DNA of 36,500 nucleotides from Arenicellales bacterium (lineage in GTDB: Bacteria; Pseudomonadota; Gammaproteobacteria; BMS3Bbin11), in contig JARFQE010000052.1 of the NCBI GenBank assembly GCA_029287915.1, positions 1-36,500 of the forward strand, given 5' to 3'. The notes beneath the pieces are model-generated. The model had not been told where the DNA came from, did no database searches, and was given only the letters and a program-made list of their open reading frames with translations. The translations under genes were made by a program, and so were the position numbers. Positions 1 to 10,077 of this stretch are shown in pieces. Every line of letters begins with the position of its first letter. Within the stretch, counting starts at the first letter, position 1.

Positions 1-17
1 GGTTTCTTTCGAAACGT

Positions 18-266
18 CTATTTTGACGAATCTCCACTCGGGCATGTACTGCACGATGCGGCCTTGTTGTCTGGCTTGCAGCTGGAATTCTTGAAATCAG
101 TCTCGTACCAGCCACTACCTTTTAGATGAAAAGCAGAAGCAGAAAGCATTTTTTTCAAAGCCTGCTTTTTACAGTTTGGGCACTCAGTTAGCGGATCATC
201 GGAAAACTTCTGGATGGCCTCTATCTGATGACCACATTCTTCACATTTGTATTCATAGATTGGCAT
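18..266 (-). CDS. FmdB-type zinc ribbon protein
   Basis: Small 82-residue protein of the FmdB/CxxC_CXXC_SSSS regulatory-protein family. It opens with MPIYEYKCEECG, typical of the family, and carries two CxxC pairs (KCEEC near residue 8 and CPNC near residue 29) that should form one zinc ribbon. A Ser/Cys-rich tail (SCSTCPSGDSSK) follows, with three extra cysteines of unknown purpose. The start codon is preceded by AGGA on the minus strand. In many gammaproteobacteria this gene sits directly before aspS; that gene would lie beyond the left edge. The molecular role of the family is not established, and older 'regulator of formamidase' names should not be read as a function here. Confidence 0.9.
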   Translation of the reverse strand: MPIYEYKCEECGHQIEAIQKFSDDPLTECPNCKKQALKKMLSASAFHLKGSGWYETDFKNSSCKPDNKAASCSTCPSGDSSK

Positions 267-376
267 ATGTGTATCCTAATTCGCTCGGCACTGGCTGCCG
301 TGGTTATATTGCGAAAAATATGATGTCATTTTTTTGTTTTTCAAGAATAAGAGACTGATTATATATGTAAATCGGT

Positions 377-409
377 GCTGGCGCATTAGCCATATGTTTG
401 GGCGCCAGC
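377..409. repeat. GC-rich inverted repeat between pmbA and fmdB
   Basis: Arms GCTGGCGC (377-384) and GCGCCAGC (402-409) can form an 8-bp stem around a 17-base loop, just downstream of the pmbA stop codon. There is no T-run on either side, so this is not a standard intrinsic terminator. It may be an mRNA 3'-end stabilising hairpin or a repeat unit. Only one copy was noticed in this window. Confidence 0.4.
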
Positions 410-416
410 TTACAAA

Positions 417-1787
417 TCACTCCCCGGCTACGGTCATCTGTTCAATTAAAATAGACCCAGTGATCGTATTACCCCTTTTATCCAGGTCATTTCCAATTTC
501 GACAAAGGATCTGAACATATCACGCAGGTTGCCGGCAACCGTTATCTCACTAACAGGATACTGAATCTCGCCATTTTCGACCCAGAACCCGGCAGCTCCA
601 CGGGAATAGTCACCCGTAACGTTATTGATACCAAAACCAATCAGTTCAGTTACCAGCAAACCTTTGCCCATCCGTTTCATTAATGCAGGTAGATCATTAT
701 CCCCAGGTTCAATCACCAGGTTGTGAACACCACCGGCATTACCCGTTGTCTGCATCCCAAGCTTGCGGGCAGAGAAACTGTCCAGAACATAATCCATCAA
801 TACACCATTCCTGACAATTGATCTCTGCCGGGTCGCAACACCTTCGTTATCGAAAGCGGCCGACCCTATCGCTTTCAGTAAATGTGGCTGTTCGGAGATA
901 TTGATATGGTCAGGGAAAATCTTTTTTCCCTTATGGTCCAGCAGAAAAGATGATTTACGGTACAGAGACCCACCACTGATTGCCGATATCAAATGCGATA
1001 ATAAACTGCTGGCAACCTGTGCCTCGTAGATCACAGGTGTCTGGCAGGTGGTAATTTTGCGCGAACCGAGACGATTCAGAGTCCGTTGTCCGGCTATCCT
1101 GCCAACTTCAGCTGCCGTTTGTAAATCTGTGCGATCGCGAGCAATGCTGTACCAGTAATCTCGCTCCATGGACTCGCCATTGCTGGCGATTACCGAGCAA
1201 CTGAGAGAATGGCGAGTGCCATAGCGGGTGCCGCAGAAACCATGTGTATTGGCATAAACCCCAACCCCTTCATGACTGCTTACAGTAGCCCCTTCGGAAT
1301 TACTGATCGCATCGCCAGTATTACGAGCAACTTCTTCACACTCCTGAGCTATATCCCGGGCCGCATCTGAATCCGGGTTCCAGGGATACCAGAGATCAAG
1401 GTCTGGAAACTCTGTAGCCATCTGCTCAGCATCTGCCAGACCACCACATTCATCTTCTGCGGTCAATCTGGCGATACTACATGCGGCATCTACAGTATTT
1501 TTGATGGCCTCGGCTGACATGTCCGAGGTACTGGCTGAACCACTTTTTTTGCCAAAATAGACGGTAAGTGACAGTGATTTATCACGGTTATGCTCAACAG
1601 TTTCTATTTCTCCCAGACGCACTGTCATCGAGGATCCCTGTGATAAACTGGCATCAACCTCTGCGCTACTGGCACCACCACGGCTGACTGCATCATGCAT
1701 AGCCTGCTCAACAACGTCCAGCAACGGGGCAGAAATTTCACTAACATCGGACTGAAGATTTTGCTGCATGTCTTTAGCGGCACTCAT
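417..1787 (-). CDS. pmbA: TldE/PmbA, metalloprotease partner of TldD
   Basis: 456-residue member of the U62 peptidase family (PmbA/TldE), close to the family's usual 450 residues. It is the non-catalytic partner of TldD. The TldD/TldE heterodimer degrades unfolded or peptide substrates, cleaves leader peptides such as that of microcin B17, and processes CcdA antitoxin in E. coli. Family landmarks include [17 protein letters not shown] in the C-terminal part and a conserved final domain ending in [10 protein letters not shown]. It lacks the HExxxH motif found in its neighbour, as expected for TldE. Its ATG overlaps the tldD TGA (ATGA), implying translational coupling and matched dosage of the two subunits. 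The yjgA gene often found beside pmbA in enterics is absent here. Confidence 0.95.
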   Translation of the reverse strand: MSAAKDMQQNLQSDVSEISAPLLDVVEQAMHDAVSRGGASSAEVDASLSQGSSMTVRLGEIETVEHNRDKSLSLTVYFGKKSGSASTSDMSAEAIKNTVDAACSIARLTAEDECGGLADAEQMATEFPDLDLWYPWNPDSDAARDIAQECEEVARNTGDAISNSEGATVSSHEGVGVYANTHGFCGTRYGTRHSLSCSVIASNGESMERDYWYSIARDRTDLQTAAEVGRIAGQRTLNRLGSRKITTCQTPVIYEAQVASSLLSHLISAISGGSLYRKSSFLLDHKGKKIFPDHINISEQPHLLKAIGSAAFDNEGVATRQRSIVRNGVLMDYVLDSFSARKLGMQTTGNAGGVHNLVIEPGDNDLPALMKRMGKGLLVTELIGFGINNVTGDYSRGAAGFWVENGEIQYPVSEITVAGNLRDMFRSFVEIGNDLDKRGNTITGSILIEQMTVAGE

Positions 1788-3229
1788 ACCTCGGTGCCTC
1801 CTACAGTCAACTCATCAATTTTCAGTGTCGGCTGTCCAACTCCGACCGGAACGCTTTGCCCATCCTTGCCACATACACCAACTCCGTGATCTAACTCGAG
1901 GTCATTGCCCACCATCGATACCTGGGTTAACACTTCCGGACCACTGCCAATCAGGGTAGCACCCTTGACCGGATAACTTATTTTTCCACCTTCAACCATA
2001 TAGGCCTCAGAGGCAGTGAAGACAAATTTACCTGATGTTATATCGACCTGTCCGCCACCAAAATTTACCGCATACAGGCCTTTATCGAGCGAGGATATGA
2101 TTTCCTCTGGATCCGATTGACCCGCCAGCATGTAGGTGTTGGTCATACGGGGCATAGGCAGACAGGAGTAAGATTCACGCCGGCCATTTCCCGTAGCAGC
2201 CATGCCCATCAAGCGTGCGTTCATCTTGTCCTGCATATACCCTTTGAGAATTCCGTTCTCAATCAATACCGTGTTCTGACCGGCAGTCCCTTCGTCATCA
2301 ATTGTTAGGGAACCACGGCGGTCAGGAATCGTTGCGTCATCAACAACGGTACAAAGATCAGATGCCACTTTTTCCCCAATACGGCCAGAAAAGGCAGACG
2401 TTCCTTTGCGGTTGAAATCACCTTCCAGACCGTGGCCGATAGCTTCATGCAGCAATATGCCCGGCCAGCCATGACCGAGAACCACTGGCATCATACCTGC
2501 GGCTGGTGCCTTGGCCTGCAGATTTACCAATGCCTGCTGTACAGCATCTCGCGCATACTGCAGGGCGCGGTCAGTGTCAGAAAAGACGCTTAGCCCAAAG
2601 CGGCCACCACCACCGGATGAACCCCTTTCACGACGCCCTTTCTCTTCTACAATGACGGTTACATTCAATCTCACCAATGGACGGATATCTGCTGCCAGTG
2701 TTCCATCACTGGCGGCTACCAGAACAACATCCTGTACCGAGGACAGCTCGGCCATCACCTGAGAAACCCTTGCATCCTGTTTTCTTGCTTCAGCCTCAAC
2801 CCGTTCAAGCAGCGCTACCTTGGCCTGATCCTCAAGCGTGGTGACAGGGTCAATAGAGGCATACAGGGCCTTGTTGGAAGCACCTGTCCAGGCCACTGGG
2901 AGCTGCTTGTTTGCGCCACTTCTGGCTATTGCTTTTGCTGTTGTCGCGGCCTGTTCAAGTGCTGGCAGTACCAACTCATCAGAATAGGCAAAACCGGTCT
3001 TTTCTCCACTGATGGCACGAATGCCAACACCCTGATCAATGTTGTGACTACCCGATTTAACCTTTCCTTCTTCCAGGCTCCAGGTTTCATGGCGCGAGTA
3101 TTCAAAATAGATATCAGCATAATCGACCTGATTACTCATCAGCTGGGACATTAATCTGTCCAGATCCCTTTCATCGAGTGCTGTAGGTTCCAGCAAACGC
3201 TGGCGCGCCTGTTGCATAATTTCTGACAT
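1784..3229 (-). CDS. tldD: TldD, zinc metalloprotease subunit
   Basis: 481-residue catalytic subunit of the TldD/TldE protease, full length for the family (about 481 in E. coli). The metal-binding HEAIGH (HExxxH) lies at residues 261-266, in the sequence [14 protein letters not shown], and is the signature of active TldD. A glycine-rich segment ([10 protein letters not shown]) near residues 203-212 is also typical. The protein is cytoplasmic. The gene immediately precedes pmbA with a 4-base overlap, and it lies about 116 bases downstream of the nitrilase-family gene on the same strand, so the two may share a transcript. No internal frameshift or missing metal ligand is evident. Confidence 0.96.
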   Translation of the reverse strand: MSEIMQQARQRLLEPTALDERDLDRLMSQLMSNQVDYADIYFEYSRHETWSLEEGKVKSGSHNIDQGVGIRAISGEKTGFAYSDELVLPALEQAATTAKAIARSGANKQLPVAWTGASNKALYASIDPVTTLEDQAKVALLERVEAEARKQDARVSQVMAELSSVQDVVLVAASDGTLAADIRPLVRLNVTVIVEEKGRRERGSSGGGGRFGLSVFSDTDRALQYARDAVQQALVNLQAKAPAAGMMPVVLGHGWPGILLHEAIGHGLEGDFNRKGTSAFSGRIGEKVASDLCTVVDDATIPDRRGSLTIDDEGTAGQNTVLIENGILKGYMQDKMNARLMGMAATGNGRRESYSCLPMPRMTNTYMLAGQSDPEEIISSLDKGLYAVNFGGGQVDITSGKFVFTASEAYMVEGGKISYPVKGATLIGSGPEVLTQVSMVGNDLELDHGVGVCGKDGQSVPVGVGQPTLKIDELTVGGTEV

Positions 3230-3345
3230 ATAAATGTTTCCTTGATCGTACCTGCCTGAAGAGATGAACAGGAAGGTTATTGAACTGTAAATGGGGTCAA
3301 CGAACTTGCTTGCAAGTAAAACTTAACACGTTAAACTTTTTCTCT

Positions 3346-4158
3346 TCAACACTTAAGGCGCCGATGCTTTAGAGATGGCAGGTTCTTTCGAATATCGCCG
3401 AGCAAGTCAAGGTCAATCTCGGATAATACAACACCAGGCCCCCTCGAAAGACGATTGATTATCCTGCCCCAGGGGTCGACAATCATGGAATCACCAAAGG
3501 TTTCTCTGCCGTTTACATGAAATCCACCCTGAGCAGCTGCCACCAGGTAAGACTGATTCTCGATTGCCCGAGCTCGTACCAGAACTTCCCAGTGTACACT
3601 TCCTGTTATCGCGGTAAATGAAGATGGGACGGCAAGGATTTGAGCACCTTTTTCCGATAATTGTCGAAATAGTTCAGGAAACCGCAAATCATAGCAAATT
3701 GCCAGACCAAGGCGGCCGAAGGGTGTATCTACTACAACAATATCTTCTCCAGCTTCGATGGTTGCAGACTCTGTATAGGCCTCTGCATTATTCAAATCAA
3801 CATCGAACAGATGGATCTTGTCGTAACGCGCAACACGTTCACCCAGATTATTGTAAACCAGACATGCACTACGACATTTTTCTGGATTTTCTGTTGCCAA
3901 TGGGACAGTGCCGCCGACTAGCCAGATCTTATGTCGGCGGGCAGCTTCAGCAAGAAAATTCTGTATATGTCCATCATCAACCAGCTCGACTTCACGCAGG
4001 CGATCAACATCCTTCATTGGCATTAGACAAAAATTCTCTGGCAACACAATTAGCTTCGCCCCGGATTCCGCAGCCTGGGTGATTAACCTCCCGGCTTCGA
4101 AAAGATTAGCGGCAACGTCTGGCCCTGATGTCATTTGTATTGCAGCAACTTGTGTCAT
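3346..4158 (-). CDS. Carbon-nitrogen hydrolase, Nit1/Nit2 type (probable deaminated-glutathione amidase)
   Basis: 270-residue nitrilase-superfamily amidase. The catalytic triad is visible: Glu41 (LPENFC), Lys114 (RYDKIHLFDVD) and Cys155 (ICYDLRFPELF). The DKIHLFDVD and CYDLRFPELFR motifs match the Nit1/Nit2/YbeM branch, which hydrolyses deaminated glutathione to 2-oxoglutarate and cysteinylglycine as metabolite repair. Substrate specificity is inferred from motif similarity, not proven; omega-amidase activity on other 2-oxoacid amides is possible. Its position between yhdP and tldD on the same strand is a common gammaproteobacterial arrangement. The C-terminus (LKHRRLKC) is short and basic. 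Confidence 0.88.
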   Translation of the reverse strand: MTQVAAIQMTSGPDVAANLFEAGRLITQAAESGAKLIVLPENFCLMPMKDVDRLREVELVDDGHIQNFLAEAARRHKIWLVGGTVPLATENPEKCRSACLVYNNLGERVARYDKIHLFDVDLNNAEAYTESATIEAGEDIVVVDTPFGRLGLAICYDLRFPELFRQLSEKGAQILAVPSSFTAITGSVHWEVLVRARAIENQSYLVAAAQGGFHVNGRETFGDSMIVDPWGRIINRLSRGPGVVLSEIDLDLLGDIRKNLPSLKHRRLKC

Positions 4159-4237
4159 AGATGTTCCCTTTTACTCTCACTAAAGACTTGATTTCACAAT
4201 AATCCAGCTGGGAGACGATTCCAGCGTTCTCATTACA

Positions 4238-7200
4238 TTACTCAACCTGGCCCTGCCCAGTGCCTGATTGCACATTTTCGCCGCCTGATATTATCTTATC
4301 TACTACTGGATCTTCCCATGATCCACTGATTGTATATTGATAATCGGTTGTTTTGTCCATCTGTTGCTTGATGGCTTTAGATGCAAGATATGTTACTACC
4401 CCGCCAGCGGGCCCACCGAGAACAAAACCAGCAACTGCCAGGTTGCCGCCTACCGCAGGTGAGATAGACATCTTCATATCAATATTTTCCTCTACAAGTC
4501 CCAGTTGGCCTTCGAGACGAATAGTAGCCGAGGGTCCCGGCATTATCAGTTTTGATATCGTAGCGACACCCTGTTTGATTGACATGTCTGCCTCGATTTC
4601 ATCAAAAGCAAAACCTTCTTTCGACAGATCACTGAAATCCAGTAACAGTCGTCGGCGTAGACTTTCTACATTAAGCACTCCCAGCAACCTCCCTGCCCCG
4701 ACTTCCACACTCGACAGACGCCCCTTTTCCGAACGGATTTCAAGTGTTCCATCAAGATTGCCCAGCTGGTATTCATAAGGTGCTCCGTTCCACGATACAA
4801 ACCCCGTTGTACGAAACAGCTCACTTTCAAAATCAATATCAAAGTCCAGTGCTGCCAGTGTCGCCTGCATATTGGTACTGGTAAAATCGACATCAAAACT
4901 TGATGAATGGTCATTACCCAGCCCGCGCCAGCGCCCATTTGCTGCAACCTTCATATCCGGTCTATCGAGCTTCAGTAATTGCAGTTCCCATTCATTTGCT
5001 GTTGGTTCCCCCACTATACTTAGGCGCCCCAATTTCATCTTATGGAACACCAGATCATCTATCGTAACGTTCAGGGCAGGAAATTTTTTCGGATCCTGTT
5101 TGGCGCCAGCAGATTCTATTTCTTGTTGCGCTTCGTTCCAGATTAAATGTGAAAGCTGTGCTGTCAGCCATCGCGAAGATCTGTTCCAGTTAAAACCTAT
5201 ATCACCTTTTATCCGTTCACCACTTACTGTGCCCTGCCAGCTTCCATCTTTCTGACGGTCAAACTCAGTGGCTATATCGGCCATATCCACGCCGGCATAA
5301 AATGCGCTATCAAATCGAGCACTCATACGAGTCAATACTTCTGGTAAACCGTCGTCACCTTGCTGCCTTTTTATATAGTTGTCCCACGGGTCAAGATTCA
5401 GAAATGCCTGCTCAACGGCTACTGAAAGGCCTTTTTTATCATCACAGACAGCCTTATTCTTGCCAATCATCAGACAGCCGCCTGTCAACTCCATTTCCTG
5501 TTTTGGTACGGAAAAGATTAGTTTGCCATTCACAAAGGCAGGCATAAAAAAATCTAGTCTCGTCTTTCGATTCGGTAAAAAACTGACGTCCAGCTTCAAT
5601 GGCAATTTTTCATAGCTTTCTTTTGCCAGTGGATAAGGGAAAGACGAAGCAAGCCCTTTTAGATCAGAATTCAATTTCAGGCTAACCTTTTCTGAATCAA
5701 ACTTCATCTTGCCCTGCCAGGTAGCCTTACCTTTGAGTTCTTTCACTATCCAGTCGCCAAGCATTGTCCCCAGATGACTAGCATGCGCCTCACCGTTTGC
5801 CTCTACTTCGACTACAGGTGGCTGACCTTCCTTAACGGTATTCACAGTCAATGTAACAGGGCCTCCACGCATCATGCCCTGCATATTACTGGATGACAGT
5901 GATCGCTCGGTAAAATCAAGCTTGCCCTCAAGCTTGGTAATCCAGGAATCATCGGGTAGCTGTAAAGAGGCAGCAGGAGTTATGTATGTGCCTTTGACAC
6001 GCGTGCTACTGGTATCTGCCAGAGGTATGGAAACATCAAGATCAATCTTGCCCAGGCCCTTACCAGCGAGACTGATTTCCTGAATAGCAGTATTTTTAAA
6101 AAGCGGGCCGGTTTGAATAAAATCAAGCACCCTGTCCAGTTCTCCATACAGCCCTGTCCTGACATTGACGGTCTGTTTACCGGCTTCTGCAAGATGCGAT
6201 ATATGTACAGTACCGTTATTCACTTTCTGTCCATACAGGTCTCTCGCAGTCCCATTAACCCATAGGTCGTTCTTGCCAATCAATAAATCTGCATCAATTC
6301 CTGTCAGTCGCGGCCATCCCGCAGCAAACAACATGCTAGCTGATTCGATATTGGCTATCACCTTGAAACTCTCTGCCCCGGCTACAGGAAATCCTTTTGC
6401 CGTACCCGTATAATCCAGTTTTGCCTGGTTCAGGCGACCACGAAAATTCGTTTCCTCAAACCATTTCCTGATAGCCGGTTTCATCAGGCGCACAGGGTAA
6501 TACTTTTCGGCATGCGACAGGTCACCATTAACCAGATCAACATTGAGAGTTAACAACGGTGACAATGTACGGTCAAATGGAATGGTCGCTATAAAGTTTG
6601 CCCGGGCTTCTGCATCACTATTCTTTAGCCATAGCCGCTTTCCATCCACCTGCCAGTCTTTATCTCCCTTATGCCAGGTCACAGTTGCCTGCAGATCCTG
6701 TACTGCGAGAGGGTTTTCATAAACCCTGTCGAGGACGATCCGCGAATTTTTTCCTTCCGCTATAACACTGCCACCTGTGCTCGTAACTTCAATATTTCCT
6801 CGCAGACCTGTTGCAGCGGGGTACAGGCTATAGGCATTGATAGTCGCATTGCTGACTGACATCTTGAAGAGAAAATCATGCGGTTTATTGATGGGCCCAT
6901 ATAAAGTCAGGCTGGTATCACTGGCATTGCCCGAGGGATAGAGGGATTTCACCAGTTGCACAATCTTGTTGTCACTTGTTAAGGCATCCAGTACTGTACG
7001 CAGATCAGAGAGATTAAGCTTGCTTAAATGAACATAAGATTCATCGACGTTATAGGACGCCTTGATCTGCCCTGCCGACCAGGGTTTATTGGTAATAGCA
7101 ATCAATGGATTATCAACTATCAATAACCATGACTCACCTTTACGCTCAAGTTTGATATCAGCTTCAACACTTCGCACGGTAAATGGTGTGCCATAGTCAC

Positions 7201-8101
7201 CAAGTGGAAACAGGAATCTATGCCCTCTTAGCTGGCCATTGGCTGCATCAAGCAGTCCTTTGTTCCACTCAGTTGAAATGTCCAGCGATACTATTCCAGA
7301 GAGCTCCGGAATCATCCTTTTTTCATTCAATATTCCCGGCAAAGCGGACAGTTCAACTTCACTGAGTCTGGCATTCAACTGTCCTTTCCATGTGCTTATA
7401 TCCAGCACCTTACCTTTAATATCAAAATTTAACGATACAGCATCTGCGACATTTTCAGGCAGCCCAAGCGAACCCTTGATAAAATGCCTTTTACCAATGT
7501 TTTGCATCGCAAGATTGATGTCGGTGATAACAAATTCCTGTTCCTGAAGGAAATGATCATGCCAGATAAAATGGCCCTGACTGATATTGACCTTATGCTG
7601 GCTGAACAATAAGGCCAGCCTGCCTTGTTTCGGTGGAGGAGCCTTAAAATTACCGATATAGAAATCACCTTGTGGCGAACGACTGACACGGATGACGGGT
7701 TTTTTCAGTGTAATCTCTCTAAATACGAACTTGCCTTGTAGCAAGGGCAGTATATCCAGATCAAGCCTGAGCTCACCTAGACTCAGAAGGACATCTTGCC
7801 TGCCCTCGGCATCTTTTAAAACGAGTTTGCTTGCATGCAGGGACGGATACAGGCCCTGCCACTGCGCAGCCATTTCTCCGATGACTACAGTCTGGCCTAT
7901 CTGATTGGTCAGGAACTGCTCGACTTCGGCCTTACGATCCACCAGGGCTGGCAGCCAGAATCGAAAGATAGTGATGGCCACCGCGGTGACAACAAACAAC
8001 AGAACTCCCAGATACCAGAGGATGCGCGCACAATGAATGCAGGTCGTGCTGAACCATGACCAGATGGCCATGACCAGAGTCTTTTCCTGTTTGGTGTTCA
8101 T
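4238..8101 (-). CDS. yhdP: YhdP, AsmA-like inter-membrane lipid transport protein
   Basis: Very large (1287 residues) AsmA-family protein of the YhdP/DUF3971 type. Family members are anchored in the inner membrane by one N-terminal helix and span the periplasm as a beta-groove 'bridge' that moves phospholipid to the outer membrane. Here a single hydrophobic segment lies at about residues 25-50 and the rest is beta-rich with no further obvious membrane helices. The C-terminal AsmA-like part has the expected glycine-rich stretch (VLGGPAGGVVTYLASKAI) before the end. The length matches E. coli YhdP (about 1266). Neither the ATG at 8101 nor an in-frame ATG at 8071 (MAIWSWFST) has a strong ribosome-binding site; an AGGAAAAG lies upstream of the second, so the true start may be 8071. 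It sits between rng and the nitrilase gene, a conserved neighbourhood. Confidence 0.93.
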   Translation of the reverse strand: MNTKQEKTLVMAIWSWFSTTCIHCARILWYLGVLLFVVTAVAITIFRFWLPALVDRKAEVEQFLTNQIGQTVVIGEMAAQWQGLYPSLHASKLVLKDAEGRQDVLLSLGELRLDLDILPLLQGKFVFREITLKKPVIRVSRSPQGDFYIGNFKAPPPKQGRLALLFSQHKVNISQGHFIWHDHFLQEQEFVITDINLAMQNIGKRHFIKGSLGLPENVADAVSLNFDIKGKVLDISTWKGQLNARLSEVELSALPGILNEKRMIPELSGIVSLDISTEWNKGLLDAANGQLRGHRFLFPLGDYGTPFTVRSVEADIKLERKGESWLLIVDNPLIAITNKPWSAGQIKASYNVDESYVHLSKLNLSDLRTVLDALTSDNKIVQLVKSLYPSGNASDTSLTLYGPINKPHDFLFKMSVSNATINAYSLYPAATGLRGNIEVTSTGGSVIAEGKNSRIVLDRVYENPLAVQDLQATVTWHKGDKDWQVDGKRLWLKNSDAEARANFIATIPFDRTLSPLLTLNVDLVNGDLSHAEKYYPVRLMKPAIRKWFEETNFRGRLNQAKLDYTGTAKGFPVAGAESFKVIANIESASMLFAAGWPRLTGIDADLLIGKNDLWVNGTARDLYGQKVNNGTVHISHLAEAGKQTVNVRTGLYGELDRVLDFIQTGPLFKNTAIQEISLAGKGLGKIDLDVSIPLADTSSTRVKGTYITPAASLQLPDDSWITKLEGKLDFTERSLSSSNMQGMMRGGPVTLTVNTVKEGQPPVVEVEANGEAHASHLGTMLGDWIVKELKGKATWQGKMKFDSEKVSLKLNSDLKGLASSFPYPLAKESYEKLPLKLDVSFLPNRKTRLDFFMPAFVNGKLIFSVPKQEMELTGGCLMIGKNKAVCDDKKGLSVAVEQAFLNLDPWDNYIKRQQGDDGLPEVLTRMSARFDSAFYAGVDMADIATEFDRQKDGSWQGTVSGERIKGDIGFNWNRSSRWLTAQLSHLIWNEAQQEIESAGAKQDPKKFPALNVTIDDLVFHKMKLGRLSIVGEPTANEWELQLLKLDRPDMKVAANGRWRGLGNDHSSSFDVDFTSTNMQATLAALDFDIDFESELFRTTGFVSWNGAPYEYQLGNLDGTLEIRSEKGRLSSVEVGAGRLLGVLNVESLRRRLLLDFSDLSKEGFAFDEIEADMSIKQGVATISKLIMPGPSATIRLEGQLGLVEENIDMKMSISPAVGGNLAVAGFVLGGPAGGVVTYLASKAIKQQMDKTTDYQYTISGSWEDPVVDKIISGGENVQSGTGQGQVE

Positions 8102-8145
8102 TGGTACATATATTGGTTCATACAGTGGGTTCGGGATAAAACTTG

Positions 8146-8151
8146 ATTATA
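8146..8151 (-). promoter_or_regulatory. Possible -10 box for yhdP
   Basis: On the minus strand a perfect TATAAT lies about 45 bases before the yhdP start. No good -35 hexamer is seen at 16-18 bases upstream, so this is only a candidate. A separate promoter here would make sense, because yhdP is isolated from rng by the small plus-strand gene. Confidence 0.35.
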
Positions 8152-8387
8152 TTCTGATATATCATTTATTTCTGTCACAATTCTCGTGGCAACAATTGCA
8201 TATCAGAACAACCGTTCAGCTAGCATAAAACCGAAAACATCCATTCGTCAGGCAAAAATTCTCATCCGTCCGAGCATTCTTTACTCTTCCCCTTATGCAC
8301 TTACATTTAAAATAAAGTAATAAAAACATTTACAAGAATAGCTTCCAGCTACGATTAACAAGCAACTGACCAAGCAGAGGAGACAAA

Positions 8388-8525
8388 ATGGAACCACTTA
8401 TCGAACCAGAACTCGACAGCGTTGCTGGCAATATTGAAATTGCTATCTACATGACAACTGAGATAGAAGATGCGCTGGCGGACATTTGTAACAAAAAAGA
8501 CAATCGAACCAATATGAAATCATAG
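8388..8525 (+). CDS. Small acidic protein, 45 residues, function unknown
   Basis: A short reading frame with a strong Shine-Dalgarno (GAGGAGA, ending about 5 bases before the ATG) encodes 45 residues starting MEPLIEPELDSVAGN and ending in TNMKS before TAG. The protein is acidic in its first two thirds (EPELD, TEIEDALAD), has one cysteine (DICNKK) and no signal peptide or membrane segment. I do not recognise a family. It is the only gene in the gap between divergent yhdP and convergent rng, and the gap is AT-rich upstream of it, as expected for a promoter. The main support is the ribosome-binding site and its placement; conservation is unknown. Confidence 0.5.
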   Translation: MEPLIEPELDSVAGNIEIAIYMTTEIEDALADICNKKDNRTNMKS

Positions 8526-8550
8526 CCAGCGAGCTGTTAGAAGTAAAAGC

Positions 8551-8586
8551 TGACTGAGCCATAGCCATAATTAACATGCTCAGTCA
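8551..8586. terminator. Possible shared hairpin between the small gene and rng
   Basis: Arms TGACTGAGC (8551-8559) and GCTCAGTCA (8578-8586) form a perfect 9-bp inverted repeat with an 18-base AT-rich loop. The right arm overlaps the rng stop codon. It sits between two convergent 3' ends, as a bidirectional terminator would, but lacks a clear T-run, so intrinsic termination is uncertain. Confidence 0.35.
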
Positions 8587-10050
8587 TACCATGACAACAT
8601 CATATTCATCCTGCATATATAATGTTTCAACCTGTAATTCAATTTTGGCATTGATAAATTCCTGCAGATTCATAAGGCTCATCTGCTCTTCATTGAGCAG
8701 CATATCTATGACTTTTTCTGATGCAAGGATACGATAGCTGACTGTTTCATACTCCCTTGAATCACGCATAATCTCGCGGAAGATTTCGTAACAGATAGTC
8801 TGCGCTGACTTTATTACCGCTTTGCCATGACAAACCGGGCATACCTCACATAAGATATGTTCAAGGCTTTCACGCGTTCTTTTACGCGTTACTTCCAGCA
8901 AACCCAATGATGTCATTTCTGTTATATAGTTTTTTGCTGGATCTTTTGACAGACCACGCTTTAGTGCTCTCAAGACCTGCCTTTGATGCTCGGGCTCAAT
9001 CATATCAATGAAGTCTATTATGATAATTCCACCAATATTACGTAAGCGCAGCTGCCTGGCAATGGCCTGAGCCGCCTCCAGGTTGGTCTTGAATAATGTC
9101 TCTTCCTGATTTCGATGCCCTACATAAGTCCCCGTGTTTACATCAATGGTAATCATCGCTTCAGTCTGGTCTATCACAATGTGGCCACCGGATTTAAGTG
9201 GTACTACACGACTCAGTGCCTTCTGTATTTCATCTTCTATCGAATAAAGATCAAATATAGGACGCTCGCCGGGGTAATACTCAACCCTTTCTGCAAATTC
9301 CGGTAGAAATTCGGCTGCCAGTTCACGGGCTAATTTCCACGTTTCACGTGAGTCGATGCGAAGTTTTTCCACATTATCCCTGACCATGTCTCGCACTGTT
9401 CGGATTGCCAGTGGTAGATCGCTATAGATGACATCACCGGGCTCACTGCCTTTTAGTCTGCTGTTCAATTGTTGCCAGGTTTTTTGCAGAATTTCGATAT
9501 CTGCCTGTATATCCGCTTCTGAAGCCGTCTCCGCAATGGTGCGAATGATATATCCACCTTCAATACCCTTTATCTGACTTTTTACTATATCTTTTAAGCG
9601 CTTGCGTTCGCTTTCCCGCTCTATTCTCTGGGAAATACCTATATGCGAGGAGAAAGGCAGGTAGACCAGGTTTCTGGCAGGGATGGCAAGTTTTGTCGTC
9701 AGCCGGGCACCTTTGCTACCGATAGGATCCTTAATCACCTGAACTACCAGCTTCTGACCATCGTGCAACATACGGGTAATACAATCAACTTCACTGACAT
9801 CTTTTAATGACCCATTCAATGTATTCGGGTGGATATCAGATGCATGTAGAAAAGCAGTACGCTCAAGGCCAATATCAACAAAAGCGGCTTGCATACCTGG
9901 CAGGATTCGCACCACTTTTCCTACATAGATGTTGCTGACAATGCCCCTGGCGGTGCTTCGCTCTATCTGGATTTCCTGCAGCAGGCCATTCTCTACCAGC
10001 GCTACACGTGTTTCCTGTGGGGTAACATTGATAAGTATTTCCTGAGACAT
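8584..10050 (-). CDS. rng: Ribonuclease G
   Basis: 488-residue RNase E/G-family endoribonuclease; the length matches RNase G (489 in E. coli) and not the much longer RNase E. It cleaves AU-rich single-stranded RNA, matures the 5' end of 16S rRNA and contributes to mRNA decay in the cytoplasm. An S1-like RNA-binding domain occupies roughly residues 38-120. The catalytic magnesium-binding aspartates fall at 303 (ITIDVNTG) and 346 (IIIDFIDM). The zinc-link cysteines are in CEVCPVC at 401-407. The start MSQEILINVTPQETRVA aligns with the family. It follows maf by 27 bases on the same strand, the conserved maf-rng pairing. Confidence 0.96.
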   Translation of the reverse strand: MSQEILINVTPQETRVALVENGLLQEIQIERSTARGIVSNIYVGKVVRILPGMQAAFVDIGLERTAFLHASDIHPNTLNGSLKDVSEVDCITRMLHDGQKLVVQVIKDPIGSKGARLTTKLAIPARNLVYLPFSSHIGISQRIERESERKRLKDIVKSQIKGIEGGYIIRTIAETASEADIQADIEILQKTWQQLNSRLKGSEPGDVIYSDLPLAIRTVRDMVRDNVEKLRIDSRETWKLARELAAEFLPEFAERVEYYPGERPIFDLYSIEDEIQKALSRVVPLKSGGHIVIDQTEAMITIDVNTGTYVGHRNQEETLFKTNLEAAQAIARQLRLRNIGGIIIIDFIDMIEPEHQRQVLRALKRGLSKDPAKNYITEMTSLGLLEVTRKRTRESLEHILCEVCPVCHGKAVIKSAQTICYEIFREIMRDSREYETVSYRILASEKVIDMLLNEEQMSLMNLQEFINAKIELQVETLYMQDEYDVVMV

Positions 10051-10077
10051 ATACTGAAAATCCTGATTTGGGTATCT

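Noticed and set aside
3618-4082. 154-codon open frame on the plus strand inside the nitrilase gene
   Set aside because: It is antisense to a gene with an intact catalytic triad and shows no family resemblance.
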